Assembly: GCA_013816485.1 (NCBI GenBank)
Contig: JACDEI010000001.1
Location: 1-64,000 of the forward strand
Source: Planctomycetota bacterium
Lineage (GTDB): Bacteria; Planctomycetota; UBA11346
Reading direction: 5' to 3'
Length of the DNA stretch: 64,000 nucleotides
The position numbers and the translations under genes were made by a program. Position 1 is the first letter of the stretch, and each line of letters begins with the position of its first letter. The notes under the pieces were generated by a model. That model saw only the letters and a program-made list of their open reading frames with translations. It searched no databases and was not told the DNA's origin. This document shows positions 37,040 through 46,614 of the stretch, piece by piece.

Positions 37040-39007
37040 GCGATGATCTCCTTCCTGGTGCCGGCAGCGCTCGGTGCGGCGGTGCTCGCGGCGTTACCCA
37101 TCGCCATCCACCTGCTGACCAACCGTGCAGCGACCCGGCGCAGCTTTCCGGCGTTGGCCTTTTTGCGGCGGGCGCATGCCGGAACGGCACGTCGCGGACG
37201 CTTGCGCGATCTGCTGGTGCTGATCGTCCGCATGCTGCTGATCCTCGCCCTGGTCGCCGCGCTCGCCGCTCCGGTCGCGCGCCTGCTGGGCGGTGGCGGC
37301 ACGCCGGTGGTGGTGATCATCGACGCCTCGGCGTCGATGCAGCAACGTCACCAGGGTGCGGCCTTGTGGGACCATGCCATCGGCACCGCGGCCCGCCTCA
37401 GCGATGAACTGGCCGAGCGGCCGTTGCTCGCCCTGGTTGCCGGCACGCCGCTGCAGCGTTCTGCGCTGGTGCCAACGCTCGATCGCGGTGGTTACCGCGC
37501 GTTGCTCGCCACGGCGAAACCCGGTTGGGGTGCCGGTGCCAACGACCAGGCGCTCGCCCTCGCCCTTGGTCTGCTGACCGGTGGCGGCGATATCTTCCTC
37601 ATCGGCGATGGCAGCCGTGGCGTGGTCAGCGGCATCGATCCGCAGGCCATGCCGCCCGGAGTGACCCTGCATCTGGTCGATGCCGGCGGTGGTGGCGACA
37701 ATCAAGGGGTGCGCGCGATCGCGCTCGAACCCGGCGTCGCGGTGGTTGGTCGTCCCTGCACGTTGCGCGGTGAGGTGGTCAATCATGGCGGCACGGCAGT
37801 GACGCTCGGTGTCGCGGTGAATCTCGGTGATGAACGTCGCACCCGCAGCATCACCATCGGCGCCGGTTCAAGTGTGACGGTGGCGGAGACCTTCATGCCG
37901 GCCCGTGCCGGAGAGATCCCGGTGGCGGTGGCGATCGTCGCGCGTGACGCGGGTGCCAGCGATCACTTGGCGGCTGACGATCGCCGTGACGGCGCGATCA
38001 GCGTACGTCCATCCCTGCCGGTGGTGATCTACAGCGACGCCGATCCGGCGGCGGTTGATGGTCCACTCAAACCACTGCTCGCTGGCCTGGGCGCAGCAGG
38101 GTTGGCACCGGTGGTGTTGCGTGGAGCTCAGGTGAGCGATCTGCATCAGAGCGTCGATGACCTGGCGGTGGTGATGACCGTGGCGCTTGCCCAACCACCG
38201 GCCGATGGCCGGGCGCTGAGCGCCCATCTGCTCGGCGGCGGCGCGCTGCTCCAGGTATTGGTCAGCGATGCGGATGCGGCGCTGGGTGGTGCGCTCGGTG
38301 GCATCGATCCGCCGTTGCTGCCGTTGCCGCCGGTCGATCTGAGTGCTCGTCAGCGTGGCCTGATGCTCGGTGAGATCATGCTCGACCATCCACTGCTTGA
38401 TGGTTTGCGCGGACGCGAACCGCTGCTGCGTCAGATTGAGGCCTGGCGTTATCGCCCGGCCACGCTCGGGGTGGTGGCGACGCGGCTGCTGGCGTGGGAG
38501 GACGGCGCCGTCGCGTTGGCGGAACGGCGCATCGGTGCCGGACGCTGGCTGGCCCTCGCCATCAGCCCGGCGGACCGTGATTCCAACCTCGCGGCGTTGG
38601 AGGTCCTGCCGCTCATCACCGCACGACTCGGTCAGGTGCTGCTGCCACGCAGCCGTGAGGACTGCGCCCTGCCCTGCGGTTCGACAGTGCCATCGAGCAT
38701 CCCGTTGCAGAGTGCTGCGGGTCACGTGATCCCGGTCATCGATGGTGCCTGCACTGTGGCGGAGCCCGGACTCTACCGGGCGGGCGAGCGCTTGTTCGCC
38801 GCGGCGATCCCGGGAATCGAAAGTGATTTGCGGCAGGTGCCGCCGCCGCTCGGTGGCGAACGCACCCGCGCCAGTGACGGTGCCGGCGCGATCGCGGCCG
38901 CGGCGACCCGACCGCTGTGGCACTGGCTGCTGGTGACGGCAATGCTGCTGCTGGTGGTGGAATCGCTGCTCACCGCTGCGCGTGGTCGGCGGGAGCAGCG
39001 CGTATGA
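37040..39007 (+). CDS. BatA-like membrane protein with von Willebrand A domain
   Basis: 655 residues. The N terminus has the BatA-type double helix (MISFLVPAALGAAVLAALPI and LLVLIVRMLLILALVAALAA, about 57-77). It is followed by a vWA domain with DASAS (about 94-98), beta-sandwich regions and a C-terminal membrane helix (LLVTAMLLLVVESLL). Membrane-anchored vWA proteins of this type are thought to be partners of MoxR ATPases. The gene begins 1 bp after the DUF58 stop and its stop overlaps the next start. Confidence 0.85.
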   Translation, partial: AMISFLVPAALGAAVLAALPIAIHLLTNRAATRRSFPALAFLRRAHAGTARRGRLRDLLVLIVRMLLILALVAALAAPVARLLGGGGTPVVVIIDASASMQQRHQGAALWDHAIGTAARLSDELAERPLLALVAGTPLQRSALVPTLDRGGYRALLATAKPGWGAGANDQALALALGLLTGGGDIFLIGDGSRGVVSGIDPQAMPPGVTLHLVDAGGGGDNQGVRAIALEPGVAVVGRPCTLRGEVVNHGGTAVTLGVAVNLGDERRTRSITIGAGSSVTVAETFMPARAGEIPVAVAIVARDAGASDHLAADDRRDGAISVRPSLPVVIYSDADPAAVDGPLKPLLAGLGAAGLAPVVLRGAQVSDLHQSVDDLAVVMTVALAQPPADGRALSAHLLGGGALLQVLVSDADAALGGALGGIDPPLLPLPPVDLSARQRGLMLGEIMLDHPLLDGLRGREPLLRQIEAWRYRPATLGVVATRLLAWEDGAVALAERRIGAGRWLALAISPADRDSNLAALEVLPLITARLGQVLLPRSREDCALPCGSTVPSSIPLQSAAGHVIPVIDGACTVAEPGLYRAGERLFAAAIPGIESDLRQVPPPLGGERTRASDGAGAIAAAATRPLWHWLLVTAMLLLVVESLLTAARGRREQRV

Positions 39008-40974
39008 CCTGGGATCCGCTGGTGCCGTTATGGGTGACGCTGGCGCTGACCGCATGTGCGGTGTTGGCGGCGCTACGCGCTTATCGCGAGCTGTCCGCCA
39101 CCCTGGTGTTGCGGCTGGGGCTGATTGCGGTGCTGGCGCTGATGCTCGGTAATCCGGTGCGCGAGCGCGAACAAGAGGTCGGTCGTCGTCCGACTCTGCT
39201 GCTGGTGGCCGACAGCTCCGGCAGCATGGCCACCGCCGACGGTCCTGGCGCCTCGGCGCGTTACGCGCAGGCACGTGTGGTCGCGGCGCAGCTCGCCGCT
39301 GGGTTGAACGATCTCTATCAGGTGTCGCAGGTCGGCTTCATCAACCAAGTCCAGGCACCAATGCCGGAGCAGGCCTCCGGCGATACCGACTTCGCCGGCC
39401 TGACGGCCCTGGTCACGCAAGCACCAAAACCTGCGGCGGTGGTGTTCATCAGCGATGGTGCTGATTGGCGGCACAGCGATCCCGATGCCGAGCTGGCACG
39501 GGCACGCATCACCGTGCACACCCTGGGAGTTGGTGATCAGAAGCCGACCACCAATCTCGCACTGCGTCTGGAAGTCGCGAGTCCGACGGTGTTCCCAGGT
39601 CAGGAATTGCCGATGACCGTCACCATCGCCGCCAGCCCGGATCTGCGTGGGCGGCGGGTGACGCTTGAGGTCGACACCATCGGCGAAAACGGTTTCACCG
39701 TCGCGCTCGCACGCCAGGAGGTCACCCTCGATGCGATGACGCGTGTTCCGTTGGTCGACACGCCTAGCGGTCAAAAAGGCGGGCGCTTGTGGCGTGCGCG
39801 TGTCGCGCCGTTGGCGGGCGAACGGACCGCGGATGACAACCAGGATTTCGCCGCCGCGCAGGTGGTCGATCGCAGCGTGCGGGTGTTGGTGTTCGAAGGT
39901 CAGCCATGGTGGGACACCACTTTCGCGGTGCGCGCGTGGCGGCGTGATCGCCAACTCGATGTCGCGACCGCGTTTGGCGTCGGCAAACGCACGTGGCGCT
40001 CCGGCAACGCCGCCCCCGACAAACTTACCGCCGAGGCCTTGCAGGGCGTCGATGTGGTGGTGCTTGGTCAGGCGCTCGATCGTCTGGGCGGTGGTCAGGA
40101 AGCGGCGCGCATCCTGCGCGAGTTCGTCGATCGTGGGGGCGGGCTGGTGCTGCTTGGTCCTGGGCGACGTTTGGATGGTGCCCTCGATCAACTCGATCCC
40201 ATCGTCGCCGATGGGGCCATGGCGGCGTTGGAGATCAGCAGTGCCGATGCCGGCATCCCAGGTCTACTGCCGAAGGACCTGCGCCTGCCCGTACGTAGCG
40301 CGGGTGGCGGCGTGCTTAAACCGCAAGCGCGGGTGCTGCTCGGAAGCCGTGAACGGCCGCTGATCGCCAGCCGTCACCTCGGTGGTGGCTGGGTCTGCAG
40401 CGTGAATCTCGAAGGTGTGTGGAGTTGGAACATCAGCGGCCAGGGGCGCGAGGTCGGCGAACGGTTCTGGCGCCAGATCCTGCGCACGCTCACCAACGCA
40501 CCGATGGGCACCATGCGTGCGGAGCGTCTGCGTCTGGGAGTAGGCGAGGAATTAGCCTTGTGGCTGCAACCCGATGACAAGACCGCCGCGGTACGGCTGA
40601 CCCATCCTGATGGTCGCGTGGAGGAGGTCGTGCCGGTCGACGACACCGTGCGCGTCCGTCTGGAACGCCCGGGGCTCTACCGCGTCGAACGCGGTGGCGA
40701 ACACCTGAGCGTGGTCGCCACGCTGGAGGTACGCGAACAGTTGGAGACCGCCCGCGACGATGCACGACTGATGCGTCTGGCCGCTGCCACCGGCGGAGAG
40801 TTCGCCGATGCGGGCGATCCCTCCGCGCTGCTCACCCGCCTGCGTACTGTCCGCATCATGGCCGGCACCGTGCGCCGACCGGAACCGCTGATCACCGAGG
40901 CCATGTGGTTCGTCGCTGCCCTGGTGCTTGCCGGACTGGAATGGTGGCTGCGGCGCAAACGCGGACAGGTCTGA
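39004..40974 (+). CDS. membrane-anchored von Willebrand A protein with GATase-like region
   Basis: 656 residues starting in an ATGA overlap. Two N-terminal membrane helices precede a vWA domain (LLLVADSSGSMATADGPG, MIDAS DSSGS near residue 70-75). A beta-rich middle follows, then a glutamine-amidotransferase-like fold (VDVVVLGQALDRLGGGQEAA; REFVDRGGGLVLLGPG), a beta-sandwich and a C-terminal membrane helix. This layout recurs in planctomycete moxR operons. Function unknown. Confidence 0.83.
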   Translation: MTWDPLVPLWVTLALTACAVLAALRAYRELSATLVLRLGLIAVLALMLGNPVREREQEVGRRPTLLLVADSSGSMATADGPGASARYAQARVVAAQLAAGLNDLYQVSQVGFINQVQAPMPEQASGDTDFAGLTALVTQAPKPAAVVFISDGADWRHSDPDAELARARITVHTLGVGDQKPTTNLALRLEVASPTVFPGQELPMTVTIAASPDLRGRRVTLEVDTIGENGFTVALARQEVTLDAMTRVPLVDTPSGQKGGRLWRARVAPLAGERTADDNQDFAAAQVVDRSVRVLVFEGQPWWDTTFAVRAWRRDRQLDVATAFGVGKRTWRSGNAAPDKLTAEALQGVDVVVLGQALDRLGGGQEAARILREFVDRGGGLVLLGPGRRLDGALDQLDPIVADGAMAALEISSADAGIPGLLPKDLRLPVRSAGGGVLKPQARVLLGSRERPLIASRHLGGGWVCSVNLEGVWSWNISGQGREVGERFWRQILRTLTNAPMGTMRAERLRLGVGEELALWLQPDDKTAAVRLTHPDGRVEEVVPVDDTVRVRLERPGLYRVERGGEHLSVVATLEVREQLETARDDARLMRLAAATGGEFADAGDPSALLTRLRTVRIMAGTVRRPEPLITEAMWFVAALVLAGLEWWLRRKRGQV

Positions 40975-40979
40975 GAAGT

Positions 40980-41122
40980 TGTCTGGAAATCGGAGACTGA
41001 CATGGAGAACCGGAGGACCGGAGGAAATGAGACTGCGGAGCCCCCGCATGGATTGCAGGTTTTCTGCCTCGCTCTTCCTCCGGTTCTCCGGTCCTCCATG
41101 TTCAATCCTGCCTTTCCAGACA
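40980..41122. repeat. long hairpin element E4 (8-bp words)
   Basis: The left arm (40980-41033) and right arm (about 41070-41122) are imperfect inverse complements over about 50 bases. Both begin TGTCTGGAAA outward and contain GGAGAACC/GGAGGACC words repeated in 8-bp steps. The loop of about 36 bases holds GATTGCAGG. It occupies the gap between the vWA gene and the next gene; 56 further bases have no visible structure. Confidence 0.8.
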
Positions 41123-41178
41123 GCGATCCCGCAGGATTTCATCATTCATCCTCCATCAGCCATCATTAGTCTGCCGCC

Positions 41179-43926
41179 GTGAGCACCACCTCGCCCAGCG
41201 CTCTGATCGATCGCACGCGCGAACTGGTCGCCCGTCGGCGCCGGCGTCGTGTGGCGTTGGCCACTGCGGCGGCGCTGCCCGTGGCAGCGTTGGTGCTGGT
41301 ACTGCTCGACGCCAGTGCGGCGTTGCCGACCTGGGCGCGTGCGCTGGTGCTGCTGTTGTTATTGTTGTCGCTCGCCGGAGTGACGTTGCTGCTGGTCGCG
41401 TTGTGGCGCTGGCTGCGTCCAGATGACCAGCATGCCCGCCGCCTAGCCGAACACGCGCTGGCCGATGATCATCGCCACCTGAGCACGGCGTTGGAACTCG
41501 CGGCGATGCCGGGCCCGTTGGCAGCGCAGGCCGCCGGGCAGTTTGCCGCTGGACTCGATGCGACGCGGCTGGAGGCAGGTCTGCCGGCAGTGCGTGCGCG
41601 TCGTGCGCTGCTGGTCGCGGCCATCGCCCTGTTCCTCAGCGCAGGGATCCACCTCATCTGGCCGACGGTGTTGCCGGCGGTGCTGCCGCGGCTCTACGAT
41701 CCGTTCGGCGATCATCCGCCATGGAGCCGCACGGCCTTGACGCTGGTTGATCCGCCCGCGCGTGTGCGGCCACCGGCGACGCCGCGGCTGGTGGTGCGGA
41801 CCACGGGACCGCAGCCGAAGGAGTTGATCCTGCATGCCGAGGACGCCGCTGGCACGCCGGTCGCACGCGTGGCGCTGCTCGCCATCGGCGGTGACCAGTG
41901 GGCGGCGAATCTCGGCCCGTTGACCGCCGAACACGTGACCACGCTGGTGTCGCCACTGCGCCTGTGGGTCGAGGGAGCCGGTACGCGCACCTACTACCAC
42001 GCGCTCGCCATCGATCCGGTGCCATCGCTGACCGGTGGTGAGCTGACCCATATCAGCCCAGCGTATGCGCGTGTGCCCGCTGCGGTGGTGAAGCTCGCAG
42101 CGCTGCCGCCGGTGATCCATACCTTGCCCGGTAGCCGCGTGACCGTGCAGGTCTCGGCCAACCGCCCGCTGCGCACCGTCGAGTTGTTCCGCGATGGCCG
42201 TAGTGAACACCGCGCCACGGCGGCTACGGTGACGCTCGACGATCCGGCGGTCGGCACCTGGACGCTGGTACTTGAAGCCGAGGACGGCATCCGCAGTGAG
42301 CCGTTGCCGCTCATGTCCATCACCCGCCGCGTCGATCAGCCACCGACGGTGCGTTTCGAACAGCCGCAGAGCGACGGTGTCGCCACGCCTGACATGCACA
42401 TCCCGCTGGTGATCCACGCGCAGGATGACCTGGGGCTGACGCGCCTGACGCGTTACCGCCTGCGCAACGACCAGCGTGAAACCGAAGGGCGCGACGACCT
42501 GGGTGGCACCGGCGACACCTGGCGTGGTCGGCTGTCCACCACCGGCATGAAACCCGGTGACGCCATCCGCATCGGCGCGGTAGTGGCCGACACCCAGCCA
42601 CCGGTCGGTCAGGTCAGCGCGCCAGCCGAGCGCGTGATCCACATCATCAGCCACGGCGACTACAATGCGTTGGTGATGGAACAGATCGATCAGCACGCTC
42701 TAGAGCAGAAATACGCTGAGCTGCTGGGCCGCATCGCCGAACTGGAACAGCAGCTCACCGACACCAAGCAGAGCGCGCCGTCGCCGGAGCGTTCGGCCAA
42801 GCTCGAGGCTTTGGCCGAACGGGCGGCGGAACTCTCGCAGCAGGTCGCGGCACTGCGGCGTCCCGAGCCGCTGTTCGCCATCGAACCGCACCTGCAGGAT
42901 GAACTGGAACGTCACCTCAAAGCGCTCGAACAGCATGCGCGTGCGGCCAAGGAGGGTGCGCCCAGCGAAGCGACGCCCCAGGCAGCGGAGCGGATGCGGC
43001 AGGAGTTGGCGGCGATGACCGCCGCAGCCGAAGCGGAGGCGTTGCGCGACCACCTGCGTGATCTCGCCGCTGCACAGCGCCAGACGGCGGATGAACTAGC
43101 CGACCTCGCCAGACACGGCATCCGCAATGACGCCGACCGTGCGCGCCTGCGTGAAGCCAGCCGTCGCCAGCAGGAGATGGAACAGGCGCTCAAGGAATGG
43201 CACGAGGCGGCGCAGGACGTGGCCAAACGACTGGAGGGCTCGCGCCCACAGGACGCGGAGAAACTGCACCAACTCGCCGACCAGGTCGCGCAGTGCGAAG
43301 CCGAACGCTTGGTCGCCCAGGCCGGTCGCGCTGGTCGTGCCGGTCGCGCGGGTGAGGCGCATGGCGATGCGGAGGAGGCCGCGCGTCGTCTCGCTGCGGT
43401 CGCCGGATCATCTGGCCAGGGCCAGGGCCAAGGCCAGCAACCCGGCTGGTGTCCCGGACAGGGCTACGCCCAGTGCCAGTCCCAGCTCCAAGGGTTGGCC
43501 AAACGCGGGTACAGCGCCTCGTCGGGTTCCAGCGGCGGTGGTGCCACCGGCGCACGTGGTGGCGGGATGATCGTGCGGCGCGGCGGACGCAGCACGCCGA
43601 ATGGCGCACCGATGCAGTTGTTCGGACCGGAAGTATTGTCGGCGCTCGGCGGTGCGACCAGCGGGCAGCAACGCAGCGGTGCACCGAACGACGCCGCTGC
43701 CGCCGGCGACGCCGACCAGGCCCGTGCCGCCACCGCCTACGCCACCGGGACCCGCACCACTACCGCCGGCGTGGGCGCGACGTTCTCGCCTGGCGAACAA
43801 GTGCTGATCGAAGACTACTTCCGGCGCCTTGAGGGGGATGCGCTCGCCCCGGTCCCGCCGCTGACTCCACCACCGCCTCTGACACCGACCACACCCGCAG
43901 TCGAACGCGGGAACACCTCACCATGA
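41179..43926 (+). CDS. DUF4175-like membrane protein with coiled coil
   Basis: 915 residues from GTG 41179. Three hydrophobic segments near the N terminus (about 24-45, 50-73 and 137-157) are followed by beta-sandwich-like regions, then a long Glu/Gln/Ala-rich coiled coil (about 500-740) that includes a GRAGRAGRAG stretch, then a Gly/Gln-rich low-complexity end. This resembles DUF4175 proteins that accompany moxR clusters. The stop overlaps the next ATG (ATGA). The Shine-Dalgarno is weak. Confidence 0.8.
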   Translation: MSTTSPSALIDRTRELVARRRRRRVALATAAALPVAALVLVLLDASAALPTWARALVLLLLLLSLAGVTLLLVALWRWLRPDDQHARRLAEHALADDHRHLSTALELAAMPGPLAAQAAGQFAAGLDATRLEAGLPAVRARRALLVAAIALFLSAGIHLIWPTVLPAVLPRLYDPFGDHPPWSRTALTLVDPPARVRPPATPRLVVRTTGPQPKELILHAEDAAGTPVARVALLAIGGDQWAANLGPLTAEHVTTLVSPLRLWVEGAGTRTYYHALAIDPVPSLTGGELTHISPAYARVPAAVVKLAALPPVIHTLPGSRVTVQVSANRPLRTVELFRDGRSEHRATAATVTLDDPAVGTWTLVLEAEDGIRSEPLPLMSITRRVDQPPTVRFEQPQSDGVATPDMHIPLVIHAQDDLGLTRLTRYRLRNDQRETEGRDDLGGTGDTWRGRLSTTGMKPGDAIRIGAVVADTQPPVGQVSAPAERVIHIISHGDYNALVMEQIDQHALEQKYAELLGRIAELEQQLTDTKQSAPSPERSAKLEALAERAAELSQQVAALRRPEPLFAIEPHLQDELERHLKALEQHARAAKEGAPSEATPQAAERMRQELAAMTAAAEAEALRDHLRDLAAAQRQTADELADLARHGIRNDADRARLREASRRQQEMEQALKEWHEAAQDVAKRLEGSRPQDAEKLHQLADQVAQCEAERLVAQAGRAGRAGRAGEAHGDAEEAARRLAAVAGSSGQGQGQGQQPGWCPGQGYAQCQSQLQGLAKRGYSASSGSSGGGATGARGGGMIVRRGGRSTPNGAPMQLFGPEVLSALGGATSGQQRSGAPNDAAAAGDADQARAATAYATGTRTTTAGVGATFSPGEQVLIEDYFRRLEGDALAPVPPLTPPPPLTPTTPAVERGNTSP

Positions 43927-44624
43927 CGCGCGTTGTCCCACGTCCGCCGTGCGGTAGGGTCGCGGCCATGGGCACCCTCCTGCGTCTGCTGGTTATCCTG
44001 CTGCCGCTGATCCTCAGCGCTGCGGATGGTGTCATCAGCCCACGTCAGGTGCAGGTCGGCAATCTGATCTACGCCGCCAACAAGACCTCCAAATGTTTCA
44101 GCGATTCGTTCCTGGCGAGTGTGAGCAAAGATGCCGGCATCAACTTGGTGACCAAGTTCATCCCGGTGAAATCCGCGAGTGCCAAGGAGCTCTCCGGCGT
44201 CGGCTTCGCCATCATGACCGGCGAGGGGGCCTTCACCATGACCGCCGATGAGCGTACGCAGCTCAAGGCGTGGTTGGAGAACGGCGGCTTCCTGCTCGCT
44301 TCCGCCGGCTGCTCGTCGAAGGAATGGTCCGCCAGCCTGCGGGGCGAGGTCAACCAGATGTTCGGTGCTGACGCGCTGACCACGGTGTCGGCGGAACATC
44401 CGTTGTTCCAGACGCTCTATGACGTGCGCTCGATCACGCTGAAGAACAACGGCAAAGCACGCTTCGAAGGCGTGATCGTCGATGGCCGCTTGGTGTGTCT
44501 GTTCTCGCACGAAGGTCTCAACGACACCGCGCGCGTCCAGGGCTGCTGCTGTTGCGGCGGCAACGAGATCACCAACGCGCATCAGGTGGTGGCCAACGCG
44601 TTGGTGTATGCACTGGTGGAGTGA
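43923..44624 (+). CDS. DUF4159-like secreted protein
   Basis: 233 residues. After a cleavable-looking hydrophobic segment (LLRLLVILLPLILSAADG, about 18-36) comes a DUF4159-type domain (QVQVGNLIYAANKTSKC; GGFLLASAGCSSKEWSASLR; HPLFQTLYDV). The C-terminal part has a notable GCCCCGG cluster near 202-208. DUF4159 proteins usually close the moxR-vWA operon and resemble a GATase fold. A second start at MGTLLRLLV, 45 bp downstream, would also give a signal peptide. Confidence 0.82.
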   Translation: MTRVVPRPPCGRVAAMGTLLRLLVILLPLILSAADGVISPRQVQVGNLIYAANKTSKCFSDSFLASVSKDAGINLVTKFIPVKSASAKELSGVGFAIMTGEGAFTMTADERTQLKAWLENGGFLLASAGCSSKEWSASLRGEVNQMFGADALTTVSAEHPLFQTLYDVRSITLKNNGKARFEGVIVDGRLVCLFSHEGLNDTARVQGCCCCGGNEITNAHQVVANALVYALVE

Positions 44625-44726
44625 GGCGTTTTTTCTGGTGTCTTCGCCCCTGGGACCGCGGGCCACTGGCCCGCATGAGGACGTGATGGGGACGAATAGC
44701 CCACAGTCCCAACGGATAAACGTCTG

Positions 44727-46067
44727 ATGCCCCGAGTCCTGGTTGTTGTTCTCGCGCTGTTGGCAATCGCAGTTGTTGTCGCGTGGTGCCTGCTGAACAA
44801 GCACTCGCCTCCGCCGTCAGTGATTCTCCCCGAAGTTCCCGCCGGCGTCCCCGCCTTGCCTGCCGATCTCGCTGGCGCGACCGGCCCGATCATCGCCTGG
44901 AGCGCACAGACTCAGGCGCGTTTCGAGCCATGCGGTTGCACCGCCGGCATGTACGGCGGTCTGGTGCGTCGCGCCGGATTGCTCGCGCGCGTTCCTGCTG
45001 AGCGTCTACTATCGCTCGAACTCGGTGGCTGGTCGGCGGGCAAGGAACCCCATCAGGTGCTCAAAAGCGGATTCTACCTGCGAGGCCTGCGCGCCGCTGG
45101 CATCGATGCGGTGGCGGTCGGAACGGCGGAAGTCGCGCTGGGAGCACCACTGCTCGCAGGCTTGGCCAAAGACGCGACGACCCACGGATTGTCGCTGTTG
45201 GCCGCCAATGTGCAGGGGGTCGCTGGCATCACCCCGTCGCTGCGGATGACCGTCGCGGGCAAGGAACTGGTACTGACGGCGGTGGTGTCACGCAGTGCGC
45301 TGGGTGACGGTATGACTGTATCGGATCCGGCGGACAGCTTGGTGCCGGTGCTCGCTGCGGCCGGCAACGCCGAGGTGGTGGTGTTGGCTGATCTGTCAGA
45401 GACCGCGCTCCTTGATCTGGCCCGTGCCCATCCGCGGTTGTCGCTCATCGTCGGTGGCGCGGTCGAGGGGCCGACGCCCCAGCCGCTCACCATCGGTGCC
45501 GTGCGTGTGGTACATGTCGCCAACCACGGCAAGACCATCGGCTGGTGGGCGTGGGGCGCGCAGTCCTGCCACTTCGACCTGATCCCCGATTCATTACCGG
45601 ATGTCCCGGTGCTACGCACGCTGGTCGGTGATTATCAGCGGACGCTCGCGGCCACCGATCTGCCAATCGATCACGGAGCAGGACGTAGCGCATACGTCGG
45701 TGACGCGACGTGTGCGTCGTGCCATGCCAGCGCGCATGCGCTGCAATCGGCGAGTCGGCATGCGCAGTCGTTCGCCAGCCTGGAAAAAAAGGGCTACCAC
45801 GCCGATCCAGAATGTCTGCGCTGTCATGTCACGGCGTTCGCGCAGGACGGCGGCTATCGCCGGCCAGACGCGGTGAAACGCGATTCACGGATGAGTGTGT
45901 CGTGCGAGGCATGTCATGGGCCTGGGCAGGCACATGTGATGGCCGGTGGAAAGGCCAGCCCGCTCAGACCGGTTGGGGCGGCGACGTGTGTGGCTTGTCA
46001 CGATGCGGAGAACAGTCCGAAATTCTCGTTTGAGATCTACTGGAAAAAGGTGACGCATGGGAAGTAG
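44727..46067 (+). CDS. UshA-like domain plus tetrahaem cytochrome c
   Basis: 446 residues. An N-terminal membrane anchor (LVVVLALLAIAVVVAWCLL) is followed by a metallophosphatase/5'-nucleotidase-like domain whose diagnostic start is FEPCGCTAGMYGGLVRRAGL (about 68-87). The C-terminal third has four haem-binding CxxCH motifs: CASCH (about 330), CLRCH (366), CEACH (393) and CVACH (422), resembling cytochrome c554-type proteins. It is probably a periplasmic redox protein. The metal ligands of a true 5'-nucleotidase are incomplete, so hydrolase activity is uncertain. It follows the moxR cluster by 100 bp and may be separate. Confidence 0.85.
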   Translation: MPRVLVVVLALLAIAVVVAWCLLNKHSPPPSVILPEVPAGVPALPADLAGATGPIIAWSAQTQARFEPCGCTAGMYGGLVRRAGLLARVPAERLLSLELGGWSAGKEPHQVLKSGFYLRGLRAAGIDAVAVGTAEVALGAPLLAGLAKDATTHGLSLLAANVQGVAGITPSLRMTVAGKELVLTAVVSRSALGDGMTVSDPADSLVPVLAAAGNAEVVVLADLSETALLDLARAHPRLSLIVGGAVEGPTPQPLTIGAVRVVHVANHGKTIGWWAWGAQSCHFDLIPDSLPDVPVLRTLVGDYQRTLAATDLPIDHGAGRSAYVGDATCASCHASAHALQSASRHAQSFASLEKKGYHADPECLRCHVTAFAQDGGYRRPDAVKRDSRMSVSCEACHGPGQAHVMAGGKASPLRPVGAATCVACHDAENSPKFSFEIYWKKVTHGK

Positions 46068-46614
46068 GCATGTGACCGATCCTCCCCCGCTTGCGTGGAC
46101 CCGTGGTTAGGCGACAGCGAAATGCTGACGCTCGAAGTCGACTCGACCGGGCCAACAAAGCATTCGGCATTCGGCTGTTTTAAGCTCCCACCATTGCTGA
46201 TTCGAGAGCCGCCAACGGCGGCGACGCCCTGCCATCCCGGCGCTTCAGCGCCGGGAAAACGCGGTGTTTTATGATGATTAGCCCTGGAAGGGCGACGCAT
46301 GGTGAGGGGGACGAAAGTCCCCCGGTTCGCCGAACGCCGAATGCCGAACGCCGAACGCCGAACGCCGAACGCCGAACGCCGAATGCCGAACGCCGAATGC
46401 CGAATGCCGAATGCCGAATGCCGAACGCCGCGGACTCGCCAAATGCCGAATCCCCCGAATCCATCTCTCACCACGTCCTGGGTACGGGCTTCTTGTACAC
46501 CCCCATCGTACCGGACGTGCTCGCGCACAAGGGCACTCCGCTGCGAAGACTCCGCTGCGACCCTTGCGCGCTGCGCGCGACCGGTCCGCCGGGGGCATAC
46601 AAGGAGCCCTCAAC
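46068..46614. other. 547-bp non-coding region holding the left half of the composite repeat locus
   Basis: From left to right: two GCATTCG heptamers (46160-46173); a hairpin TCCCGGCGCT/AGCGCCGGGA near 46235-46256; CCCTGGAAGGG (about 46282-46292); a hairpin GGGGGAC-GAAA-GTCCCCC (about 46306-46323); the 14-unit GCCGAAC array (46329-46426); degenerate heptamers to 46460; and a spacer with GGTACG..CGTACC. Open frames through the array are artefacts of the 7-bp period. Confidence 0.7.
46329..46426 (+). repeat. left heptamer array of composite locus E5 (14 units)
   Basis: Fourteen exact tandem heptamers, nine GCCGAAC and five GCCGAAT, lie upstream of the four-helix-bundle gene. This is the inverse complement of the array at 46976-47059. 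More degenerate units continue to about 46460. Confidence 0.95.

Noticed and set aside
43318-43365. Short repeats GGTCGCGCTGGTCGTGCC in the DUF4175-like gene
   Set aside because: They encode a GRAGRAGRAG stretch within a coding sequence; no hairpin architecture.
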